In this document: piece after piece, positions 15,263-21,107 of the stretch | How the letters are laid out: every line of letters starts with the position of its first letter | Position numbering within the stretch: the first letter of the stretch is position 1 | Made by a program: the position numbers and the translations under genes | NCBI GenBank assembly: GCA_027310425.1 | Contig: DAIDAW010000001.1 | Location: forward strand, 1 to 31,128 | From: a bacterium | GTDB taxonomy: Bacteria; Patescibacteriota; Minisyncoccia; UBA6257; Brennerbacteraceae | Direction of reading: 5' to 3' | DNA: 31,128 nt | Notes under the pieces: model-generated | What the model saw: the letters and a program-made list of their open reading frames with translations, nothing else | The model's database searches: none | Told to the model about the DNA's origin: nothing

Positions 15263-15532
15263 ATGAAAAAAATGGCAATCAGTGCGTTGGTTCTGCGCGG
15301 CGAGTCATGCGTCGAGGAAGGTGACATTGCATTGCTCGTACTCATGAGTCTTGACGGTGAACGTCCGGTTGTGCACGTGAGTGAATCCGTTATTGGATTC
15401 GAATCTGTGAAAGCACTCTTCGAGGGGAAGGATCCTGATGACAAAATTCAGATAACGCTTGAGGCGGAATATCCCGAAGATCCCGCGGATTGTTGTTCCA
15501 GCAGCATCAAGCCAATCGCACTATTCATCTGA
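15263..15532 (+). CDS. Small soluble hypothetical protein
   Basis: The product has 89 residues, is acidic and probably cytoplasmic: no membrane segment, a predicted alternating strand/helix pattern, and a Cys-Cys pair followed by serines near the C-terminus. No family is recognised. The start at the ATG 15263 is fixed by AGGAGG eight nucleotides upstream; longer in-frame starts would precede that ribosome site. It is a single-gene unit bounded by its promoter (15202-15230) and a terminator (15536-15565), divergent from the 75-residue membrane protein gene. The shared control region suggests co-regulation, but a common function is only conjecture. Confidence 0.7.
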   Translation: MKKMAISALVLRGESCVEEGDIALLVLMSLDGERPVVHVSESVIGFESVKALFEGKDPDDKIQITLEAEYPEDPADCCSSSIKPIALFI

Positions 15533-15535
15533 CAG

Positions 15536-15565
15536 AAAACCGCCGTATGGCGGTTTTCACTTTTT
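15536..15565 (+). terminator. Intrinsic terminator of the 89-residue gene
   Basis: The 9-bp perfect stem AAAACCGCC/GGCGGTTTT with a GTAT loop is followed by CAC and a T-run. It begins 4 nt after the stop codon. Confidence 0.88.
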
Positions 15566-15582
15566 CCTACATATGCGATGCC

Positions 15583-15611
15583 TTGTAATTATATAGATTA
15601 TATGGTATAAT
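15583..15611 (+). promoter_or_regulatory. Promoter of putative small RNA 1
   Basis: TTGTAA (15583-15588), a 17-nt spacer and TATAAT (15606-15611) preceded by TGG (extended -10). Predicted start near 15618. No open reading frame of useful length follows. Confidence 0.8.
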
Positions 15612-15617
15612 ATAACT

Positions 15618-15739
15618 ATACGGTGAGGAGGCAAGGAGAAAACGGCGGCTATGAGCCGCGGACGCCATTGGGCGCAATAAAAATCCTCCCCTCCTCACCA
15701 TTCTAAATATAGAGGCGTTGCCATAAGCGGCGCCTTTTT
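15618..15739 (+). ncRNA. Putative structured small RNA 1 (about 122 nt), unknown family
   Basis: Between a strong promoter and an intrinsic terminator lies a compact structure. A perfect 10-bp closing stem (GGTGAGGAGG 15622-15631 with CCTCCTCACC 15690-15699) encloses the hairpin GCGGCT-ATG-AGCCGC and further GC-rich pairs. The terminator is a 9-bp stem with two G-U pairs (15713-15721 with 15727-15735), loop CATAA and five T. The left arm carries two Shine-Dalgarno-like AAGGAG/GGAGG segments and the right arm CCTCC-type anti-Shine-Dalgarno sequence, so refolding or ribosome interaction is conceivable. A 9-codon frame (ATG 15650 to TAA) follows AAGGAG at long spacing and could make this an attenuator leader, but no gene follows. 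It lacks by eye the conserved cores of SRP, RNase P and tmRNA. Confidence 0.6.
15713..15739 (+). terminator. Terminator of putative small RNA 1
   Basis: A 9-bp stem (15713-15721/15727-15735, two G-U pairs), 5-nt loop and a run of T. It ends 11 nt before the -35 of the next unit. Confidence 0.8.
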
Positions 15740-15750
15740 ATTGCACTCAC

Positions 15751-15778
15751 TTGACTTTTCTAGAATTAGTGCTATAAT
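15751..15778 (+). promoter_or_regulatory. Promoter of putative structured RNA 2
   Basis: TTGACT (15751-15756), a 16-nt spacer and TATAAT (15773-15778, perfect -10). Predicted start near 15785. This is among the best promoters in the window, yet no credible protein gene follows. Confidence 0.85.
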
Positions 15779-15784
15779 ATACCT

Positions 15785-16172
15785 ATCGTTCTTTCGATAG
15801 TCGGAAGGTTCTGAACAGATTATGTACGTAGTTTGTTCGGAGCCCTCCGGCACACCTTTTTTCCGGAGAGCAAATTCCGCTTCCCGGTGAAGACCGGGAA
15901 CTTATTGATAACGGGCCAGCGCATTTTCCATTCGCACAATCAGGTGCGCGCGCTGAATCTCCTAAGGCGTTTTCTGTGATTCGGTCGCTCCGAACACGAA
16001 ACTCTTCGCCTTTCCGTTATCGATCAATTTTTCGCGCGAATTCCGGAAATCCGCGCAAGGGAAAGTTGGGAGAACTTTCCAAGACCTGTGCCGCCAAGCC
16101 TTATGGCGCGGCGGCACAGGGGCAATCTGTTCTTTATACTATATATCGCCCAGCAATTGCTGGGCGTTTTTT
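15785..16172 (+). ncRNA. Putative large structured RNA 2 (about 390 nt), unknown family
   Basis: The whole span between a near-perfect promoter and a strong terminator folds into consecutive helices: 15783-15788/15795-15800; an 11-bp helix 15807-15817/15834-15844 (two G-U); 15845-15850/15863-15868; an 8-bp hairpin 15881-15888/15893-15900; a long-range helix 15904-15914/16014-16028 with a 3-nt bulge, enclosing a two-step hairpin (15917-15922/15950-15955 and 15933-15937/15944-15948) and another branch (15964-15969/16007-16012); 16034-16038/16052-16056; an 8-bp hairpin 16060-16067/16073-16080; and a perfect 11-bp helix 16085-16095/16110-16120. This density of exact complementarity is not expected by chance. 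Size is like RNase P RNA or tmRNA, but I find no GAGGAAAGUCC core, no GGAUUCGAC tmRNA start and no tag-coding frame. Short open frames inside lack ribosome sites. Confidence 0.72.
16147..16172 (+). terminator. Terminator of putative structured RNA 2
   Basis: The 20-nt palindrome 16147-16166 (CGCCCAGCAA/TTGCTGGGCG) is followed directly by six T residues. Confidence 0.9.
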
Positions 16173-16174
16173 AT

Positions 16175-16204
16175 TTGCCAAACCGTGACAATCAATGGTA
16201 TATT
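16175..16204 (+). promoter_or_regulatory. Promoter of putative rod-shaped RNA 3
   Basis: TTGCCA (16175-16180), an 18-nt spacer and TATATT (16199-16204) preceded by TGG (extended -10). Predicted start at about 16211, exactly where the closing stem of the RNA begins. Confidence 0.7.
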
Positions 16205-16210
16205 TACCTT

Positions 16211-16333
16211 GGCAACAGGTTGCGCAAGCGCATGGTGCTCCTGGCAGCTTCCTTCGCTGCCAACTCCTTTCGTCTACTTGCTCAATGTTCTGCGTTTGCG
16301 CGAGCCGAGCTTTGCCTGTTGCCAGTTCTTTTT
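16211..16333 (+). ncRNA. Putative rod-shaped small RNA 3 (about 123 nt), 6S-like outline only
   Basis: The predicted 5' and 3' ends pair with each other: TGGCAACAGG (16210-16219) with CCTGTTGCCA (16315-16324). Directly inside follows a 13-bp helix (16220-16232 with 16291-16303, all positions paired, two G-U). An asymmetric internal loop (about 9 and 28 nt) leads to a terminal 7-bp hairpin TGGCAGC/GCTGCCA (16242-16248/16256-16262). The right arm ends in GTTCTTTTT, so the rod may terminate itself; a second hairpin terminator follows at 16356-16390. A long rod with end pairing and a large central loop recalls 6S RNA, which mimics an open promoter and binds RNA polymerase, but it is shorter than usual 6S (160-200 nt), so I keep the family open. 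Confidence 0.62.
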
Positions 16334-16355
16334 CGTCCGATTGGACGCTTATATT

Positions 16356-16390
16356 AAAAGGCGCGAGCTGATGCCCGCGCCTTTTCCCGT
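16356..16390 (+). terminator. Intrinsic terminator after putative RNA 3
   Basis: The perfect 10-bp stem AAAAGGCGCG/CGCGCCTTTT (16356-16365/16376-16385) is followed by CCCG and T residues. Flanking A and T runs allow activity in both directions. Confidence 0.75.
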
Positions 16391-16396
16391 TTTTAT

Positions 16397-16423
16397 AAAA
16401 AGGGGCCGCCATTGCGCGGCCCC
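16397..16423 (-). terminator. Intrinsic terminator of the phospholipase-like gene operon
   Basis: On the minus strand, the perfect 8-bp stem GGGGCCGC/GCGGCCCC (16402-16409/16416-16423) is followed by five T. It lies about 100 nt beyond the stop of the 1068-residue gene, back-to-back with the plus-strand terminator. Confidence 0.85.
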
Positions 16424-16445
16424 ATACGATTCTGTGCAAAGAACT

Positions 16446-16491
16446 GGTGTTCTGCGCCAGAGTGAGCTGAGGCACCCTGGCGCAGAACACC
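16446..16491. repeat. Perfect 15-bp inverted repeat with 16-nt loop
   Basis: GGTGTTCTGCGCCAG (16446-16460) and its exact complement (16477-16491) flank a 16-nt centre. It lies between the stop of the 1068-residue gene and its terminator, so it would be transcribed as a stable 3'-UTR hairpin. There is no T-run beside it. It could protect mRNA 3' ends or be a REP-like or mobile-element remnant. Confidence 0.8.
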
Positions 16492-16525
16492 GGCATCGTA
16501 GCACGGCAAGGATTTTTTGCAATCG

Positions 16526-19500
16526 TCAAAGCGATGCGCTATTTTGTGCGCGCGGCGTGCCCAAAATCTGATTTTGGCCCGCGTCAAGACCATTGATGGT
16601 CGTGCCATTATTCGTTTGCCAGTTCGCAGCGAGGTTCCCCGGCGCATGCGCGTCAACGCGTTCCATGCTTGCGTTTGTTGCGTTATCTCCGGCAAACCAG
16701 CCGGCTGTCGCATCGACTTCATCAACAGTGTTGTCATGCGCATCAACAAGAAGCAGGCGTTCGCCGTTGTTGTTCAGCGCGCCGGCATATATCAAATCAG
16801 CAGGAATATCGGAAATGGTCGTATCATTCGTGCGTTCAAGCAGGAAATAGCCGTGCGTGTCGATAGATCCGGTAAGCGCGATATCGAGCGTTGCAGACGC
16901 ATTCGTGAGATGCCAGCCGGAAAGATCAACAGGGCTCTCCGAAGCATTGTACAGTTCCATCCATTCGTCATACGCAGATGTTTGCGTTCCCATCCACGCG
17001 ATTTCGTTCATGACAACCGATGAACCTGAGATCGGTTGCGGTTCAGAAGTCGGTTGCGGAGATGGGCTTGGCAACGCAAGCGGCGAATATACGGGCGAGA
17101 AATGCCACTGACGCGCATCGATCTGGCGCAGGTACAGGCCGGAACTCGGGCCTGCGTCGTATACGGACATGCTCGTTGTCAGATAATCGTTTGATGTGAT
17201 GAGCGCCGTGTCTTTGGGAATGCTCCAAATCGGCAGACGCACGATCCAAGAACTTTGTTCCGGGAACTGTTTTTGCGCGAGTTCGTTCGGGTTGATTGCC
17301 GTTGTGCTGAATCCGGAAATCGAGCATACGCCGTTGATGGGATAGCGAAATCCCGGTCTGCCGGAAAACGACGAGTTCCAGTCGCACGTGTAGTATTGCA
17401 CCGGCACGAGATTATTCTGGAAATTTTCCAGAAATCCCTCGGCGCCGATTGTGATGTCATAGTTATAGATGAAATCAGCAGTGCTGTTCAGATGAAAGCG
17501 TAATTCGTAACCGTCCGTGCTCCACGAATCCGGAGTTTGAGCAAGCGGCAGCGAATACAGGAATTCAATGCTCCATGCGCCGTTTGGTTCCGGACCCCAG
17601 CGCAGATTTTGCAGATTGGGAATCGGATGCGGTGTGGGATAAACCATCTGAGGAGACGAGGCACTCAGGAATGAGCCGAAATAACGCGTTTGATCGGGAA
17701 TAGGCGTGTCATTGGCGTAGAGCGGCCAGTATGCAAGCGCAAGAAAATCATTTGTGCCGATTTCCCTGCCGAGTGTTTGTTCGAAATGGCTGCGCGTGAT
17801 GCCTGAAGGCGCGTCTGCCTGAAGCCAATTGCTCGTGGAAAGCCGCAGCTGCGTGGGATGAACCACGATGTGCTTTGGGAATTCAGCGCTCTGGCTGTCA
17901 AATGTTCCTTGCCATTCCCAGGTTGTTTCCGAAGGACCATAGATGGGGTTGATCGTGTCTACGAATATACCGGTTTGTCTGGGAATGCTGTAGCGCGGCA
18001 TAATGGTATTGCCGCCTTCTGGTTTTGATTTTGCGGTGAGCGCCAGATCCGTATTCCACGCGGCGACAATCGTGTGGTAATCGTTGTTCGGCAAAAACGT
18101 TTGCGCGTCGAACTGAATCGTGAAAATGCCGCCCGCATCCGATGCCATGCTCGTGTCAAAATACCACGCGACATTGGTGAAGAAATCATTGCGGGATTGC
18201 TGAATCCACGGCGTTGGAGCAGGAGCCGGAGAGGGTGTCGGGAGAATGGTCGGCTCGATCGTCGGCGTAGGCTCAATCGTCGGTTTTGAGGAAGGAGCCG
18301 GTGTTGGTTCGGGCGAGAGGGTCGGTTCGGGAATCGGCGTTGGGCTTGAATTGGAAAATGCGAATGGCGCAGGATTGGTTGGAGGAACATTCGGCGCCTG
18401 TACATTGAGGAATTGCAAAAATTGCTGCGGAGTCGGGGCAGGAGCGTCGGTCTCAAGGAAAAAATTCATGAGCGGAAGCGCTGCGTTTATGTTGCGGATT
18501 TCGTCTTGCGTTGGCGGATTCGCATGTTCCTTTGCAGGATTCGGCAGAATCAGAAAAAGCGGCGGAGAGCTTGGGATTTGACTTGATGGTGTTGTTTCCA
18601 GCGCTTGCTGGTTCGCATTGTAGACAAATACCCGGGCGAATGTGTCCTGCAACGATTGCTGCTGTGTTTGAATCCATTGCAAGATCGAATCAAGCCAGGA
18701 TTGATGCTGTTGGATTTGGTGTTGTTGGGCTTCTTGGAGAAATAATGCAAGTACGCCAGCGCCATGTTGTACTGCTTTCGGGCCAAGACGAGACCAGTAA
18801 TCCTTGTTGATTAGAATGTTGTCTATTGTTGTATCAAAAATATTTCTAGTAATAAGTCCTCCATTTAAAGATTTATTCAATACCAAATGATAATCTCCGT
18901 CGTTATCCTTATCTATCCCATAATAGAATTCACCAATTTTTTCATACATAAGTGGCTCGGGCAGATTATATCCGCTTTGTATGCCGATTGTATCTTTGCT
19001 GTAAAAACCTTTGTTTGAGTAATTCGCAATCGAATCGAAATACTGATTCAAGTTTGCAAATACAACCGGTTGCTTGCTTTGCATATACGTTGCGAACTGC
19101 GTATCGGGATTGGAGAGATTGAATTGCGCTGTCCATTGTTCATACGGGCTGCCTGTTGCATGGCCGTTGTTGCGTGTATGGTCAGGCACGGATGCGTCTT
19201 CGATGAGATGCAGGATATGGCCCAGGGCAAACATCGCTTTTTCTTTGTTCGCGTTTGTCCAGTAGTCAAGCGCGGCATTCCAGGAATAATCGCTTTCCGT
19301 GCTGATCGCGAGCTTTTTCTGCTGGATTGAATCAAGAATTGACGCGATGAGCCCCGCGACTTTGTATGTCGGTTCGTTTTGTTTCGCGCTGTCCTGCGCC
19401 CAGAGCTTTGACGATTCATGCGATGTGCCGATATTCAGTTCCGCGCCAGTGCGCGTGTCGTACGTATAGCCCCGGTTGTATATGGGATCGTAGAAATGAT

Positions 19501-19732
19501 GCAGCCAGCGCGGAGAATCGTCTTCCCTGCGCGAGCCATCGATCAAATACGCTCCCAATTCTTTTGGAAATTGTTCTGCATGTGTTTGGTTATAGAGTTT
19601 GATGATTTCTTGAGTCAAAAACGCATGCGTTTCATAGTCATACGCATGCGTTTGCGAGATATTCCAAAATGTTGTTGCGAAAACAATGAGTGCTGGGATC
19701 AACGAAAGCTTCACAAGCTTTCTATTTTCCAT
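16526..19732 (-). CDS. Secreted zinc-dependent phospholipase C-like protein with C-terminal lamin-tail domain
   Basis: The 1068-residue protein has a signal peptide (1-30, probable cleavage after THA30) and then a domain resembling zinc-dependent phospholipase C/S1-P1 enzymes. His36 lies near the mature N-terminus (THAFLTQEI); DDSPRWLHHFYDP (71-83) resembles the Asp and HFxDP ligands of clostridial alpha-toxin; and ALGHILHLIEDASVPDH (169-185), then His191 and Glu198, match the H-x3-D-x5-H zinc cluster. Mature residue 1 would be Tyr rather than the Trp used as a ligand in alpha-toxin. A Pro/Thr-rich linker (about 460-515) leads to large beta-rich regions without clear family, and residues about 906-1045 form a lamin-tail domain (VVMNEIAWMG, YDEWMELYN, DLSGWHL). 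It is the last gene of a six-gene operon and overlaps the preceding gene by 22 nt. Hydrolysis of host or own phospholipids is a plausible role but unproven. Confidence 0.85.
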   Translation of the reverse strand: MENRKLVKLSLIPALIVFATTFWNISQTHAYDYETHAFLTQEIIKLYNQTHAEQFPKELGAYLIDGSRREDDSPRWLHHFYDPIYNRGYTYDTRTGAELNIGTSHESSKLWAQDSAKQNEPTYKVAGLIASILDSIQQKKLAISTESDYSWNAALDYWTNANKEKAMFALGHILHLIEDASVPDHTRNNGHATGSPYEQWTAQFNLSNPDTQFATYMQSKQPVVFANLNQYFDSIANYSNKGFYSKDTIGIQSGYNLPEPLMYEKIGEFYYGIDKDNDGDYHLVLNKSLNGGLITRNIFDTTIDNILINKDYWSRLGPKAVQHGAGVLALFLQEAQQHQIQQHQSWLDSILQWIQTQQQSLQDTFARVFVYNANQQALETTPSSQIPSSPPLFLILPNPAKEHANPPTQDEIRNINAALPLMNFFLETDAPAPTPQQFLQFLNVQAPNVPPTNPAPFAFSNSSPTPIPEPTLSPEPTPAPSSKPTIEPTPTIEPTILPTPSPAPAPTPWIQQSRNDFFTNVAWYFDTSMASDAGGIFTIQFDAQTFLPNNDYHTIVAAWNTDLALTAKSKPEGGNTIMPRYSIPRQTGIFVDTINPIYGPSETTWEWQGTFDSQSAEFPKHIVVHPTQLRLSTSNWLQADAPSGITRSHFEQTLGREIGTNDFLALAYWPLYANDTPIPDQTRYFGSFLSASSPQMVYPTPHPIPNLQNLRWGPEPNGAWSIEFLYSLPLAQTPDSWSTDGYELRFHLNSTADFIYNYDITIGAEGFLENFQNNLVPVQYYTCDWNSSFSGRPGFRYPINGVCSISGFSTTAINPNELAQKQFPEQSSWIVRLPIWSIPKDTALITSNDYLTTSMSVYDAGPSSGLYLRQIDARQWHFSPVYSPLALPSPSPQPTSEPQPISGSSVVMNEIAWMGTQTSAYDEWMELYNASESPVDLSGWHLTNASATLDIALTGSIDTHGYFLLERTNDTTISDIPADLIYAGALNNNGERLLLVDAHDNTVDEVDATAGWFAGDNATNASMERVDAHAPGNLAANWQTNNGTTINGLDAGQNQILGTPRAQNSASL

Positions 19733-20343
19733 ACATTTGAATAAGTATTGAATCTTAAAAATAATGAATAATCTGCAACACCATCTTTATTCAAAAGTAC
19801 ATAGACAGAACTGTTCTTACCAAAATTTTGATTTATAGATGGTTTCATTTTTTCTACAGTTGAGATTACTGTAGAAATTTCTCCTTTTCTTTGTTTATCG
19901 TTTAATCCATCGATCCATTCCTGGCGCGTAAGATAATATGGGCTTTGCTCGTTGGTGTTGAGCATAAAATACTGGGCAGCTTGTTCCATATCTCCCGTCT
20001 TAAGTGCTGCAAGAAACAGCTGGATGGTTTCTTCCGGAGTTTTTCCTCCCGTGATATCGTTGGCAAGCGCTTGTTTTTGTTCTTCAGCGCGTTGGAGCGC
20101 GATGCGGTCTGTTTCGGAGTTTTCCTTGGCTTGCTGCGGGCTGATGGTATTGATGAGCGCGATGGCGAACATCGCAGCAATGAAAATCACGAATAAGGCG
20201 ATTGCGTAGCGGTACCATGATCGTTTTCCGAACGCGTCCAAACGCGCCGGAAAACGGAATTTCCGGATATTCTGCCTTTCGCTGGGTTTGTTTTGCGCGT
20301 GTTGATCCATGCCAAGAAAGGGCTTGGTATGATTTTCCGCCAC
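19711..20343 (-). CDS. Single-pass membrane protein with NTF2-like/DUF4878-like domain
   Basis: The 210-residue protein has a basic cytoplasmic N-terminus (about 1-44), a membrane helix (about 45-66, RYAIALFVIFIAAMFAIAL), and an extracytoplasmic domain of about 110 residues. The segment TPEETIQLFLAALKTGDMEQA resembles the opening helices of DUF4878 or SnoaL/NTF2-like domains, a fold often used in VirB8-type secretion components as well as in small ligand-binding proteins. The start is uncertain: GTG 20343 lies 3 nt after the pilin stop, while ATG 20310 would remove 11 residues without touching the helix. The end overlaps the phospholipase-like gene by 22 nt. A VirB8-like role next to pilins is attractive but only an inference. 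Confidence 0.75.
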   Translation of the reverse strand: MAENHTKPFLGMDQHAQNKPSERQNIRKFRFPARLDAFGKRSWYRYAIALFVIFIAAMFAIALINTISPQQAKENSETDRIALQRAEEQKQALANDITGGKTPEETIQLFLAALKTGDMEQAAQYFMLNTNEQSPYYLTRQEWIDGLNDKQRKGEISTVISTVEKMKPSINQNFGKNSSVYVLLNKDGVADYSLFLRFNTYSNVWKIESL

Positions 20344-20346
20344 CGA

Positions 20347-20670
20347 CTACAAGATTTGCGCGATGACAAGCGCGATGCCTTTGCTGATGAGTACGATGCC
20401 GAATCCGATTGCGGCGTACACGATAATCATCATTGCCTGATTGAATTTTTCCGGTTTTCCTTCGGAAGTCAAAAGCACGAACGCGGCATAGAGCACGACC
20501 GCGGTAAGGATGGGCACGCTGATTGCGATGAGAAAATTGATTACGCGGTCAAGCAAGCCGCCGATCGTATTCACTTTGAGCGGATTCTCGAACGTGAGCG
20601 CGCCTGCTTGCTGCGTGGATGCGATCGCGATTGCAGCGAGCGCCAGGAAAAGGATAATGCGTTTTGTCAT
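20347..20670 (-). CDS. T4SS-type pilin (VirB2/TrbC-like, CPR pilin family), copy 1
   Basis: From the ATG at 20670 the product has 107 residues: a cleavable signal sequence (about 1-25, ending GALTF), then two long membrane helices (about 41-66 and 79-104) joined by a short polar loop with the pattern LLTSEGKPEKFNQA. This topology, two helices linked by a small Gly/Lys-rich loop, is that of VirB2/TrbC pilins and matches the family of T4SS pilins frequent in CPR genomes. Longer in-frame starts exist, but the residues they add do not look like a signal peptide. It follows a second pilin-like gene with a 50-nt gap and precedes the NTF2-like gene by 3 nt. VirB2-like proteins build conjugative or DNA-uptake pili; the ATPases and core-complex genes are not in this window. 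Confidence 0.82.
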   Translation of the reverse strand: MTKRIILFLALAAIAIASTQQAGALTFENPLKVNTIGGLLDRVINFLIAISVPILTAVVLYAAFVLLTSEGKPEKFNQAMMIIVYAAIGFGIVLISKGIALVIAQIL

Positions 20671-20720
20671 AGTACGGATATAGTGTATATGCTTTGCCCC
20701 GGAGGGCAAGAGTGCATAAC

Positions 20721-21107
20721 TTAGCACGAAATTTTATTCCAAAACAGCACGGATCCTTTTGCAAAGAAATTCAAGACCGTGTTGAGAATTACCCATGCGG
20801 AGAGCATAATCGCGAACCCGATGACTCCGTTCGTCAGCTGTTTCATCGCATCTCCGAACGCATGCGGGTTGCCCTTGGAAGCGTAGAGGCTCAATCCCGC
20901 AAGGATCGTCACAAGCGTTACCATAATAAATCCGAGCGCGATGATAAAGTTGACGACTGCCTGCACGGTGGCGAGGAGCGCGCACAGGTTGCAGGATCCG
21001 ATGACTGCTGGGTTGCATTGCACGAGCGCAGCCGATGCGCCATGCAGCGGTACGAAAAGAAACGAGAGAATCGCAATCGCGCCGAAAAGCGCTGGGATGA
21101 TCTTCAT
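20721..21107 (-). CDS. T4SS-type pilin (VirB2/TrbC-like), copy 2
   Basis: The 128-residue protein has a signal peptide (about 1-27), a mature N-terminus with three closely spaced cysteines (CNPAVIGSCNLC), and two membrane helices (about 47-72 and 88-114) around the loop YASKGNPHAFGDAMKQL. The topology equals that of the neighbouring 107-residue pilin, with overall low identity, so the two are probably ancient paralogues. The cysteines could form a disulfide or crosslink subunits outside the cell. The ATG overlaps the stop of the solute-binding protein gene by 4 nt (ATGA), so the two are translationally coupled. Assignment rests on topology, length and adjacency, not on catalytic residues. Confidence 0.8.
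   Translation of the reverse strand: MKIIPALFGAIAILSFLFVPLHGASAALVQCNPAVIGSCNLCALLATVQAVVNFIIALGFIMVTLVTILAGLSLYASKGNPHAFGDAMKQLTNGVIGFAIMLSAWVILNTVLNFFAKGSVLFWNKISC

Noticed and set aside
15785..16172. RNase P RNA or tmRNA
   Set aside because: I looked for the RNase P core GAGGAAAGUCC and ACAGAA segments and for the tmRNA GGAUUCGAC start, T-arm and tag frame on both strands. None is visible, apart from a weak AGAGCAAA likeness to RNase P that is too short to use.
16205..16335. Signal recognition particle RNA on either strand
   Set aside because: The minus strand contains a GAAGGAAGCTGCC-like piece recalling SRP domain IV, but the symmetric loop and GGUCAGG partner are missing and the promoter evidence favours the plus strand.
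15976..16571. Open frames at 15976-16188 and 16185-16571 (plus) and 16134-16529 and 16393-16749 (minus)
   Set aside because: They cross several perfect hairpins and terminators, lack ribosome sites and look compositionally random; the RNA-structure explanation is stronger.
18220..18345. Tandem short repeats in DNA of the 1068-residue gene
   Set aside because: They reflect the Pro/Thr-rich linker coding sequence and are not an independent repeat element or CRISPR.
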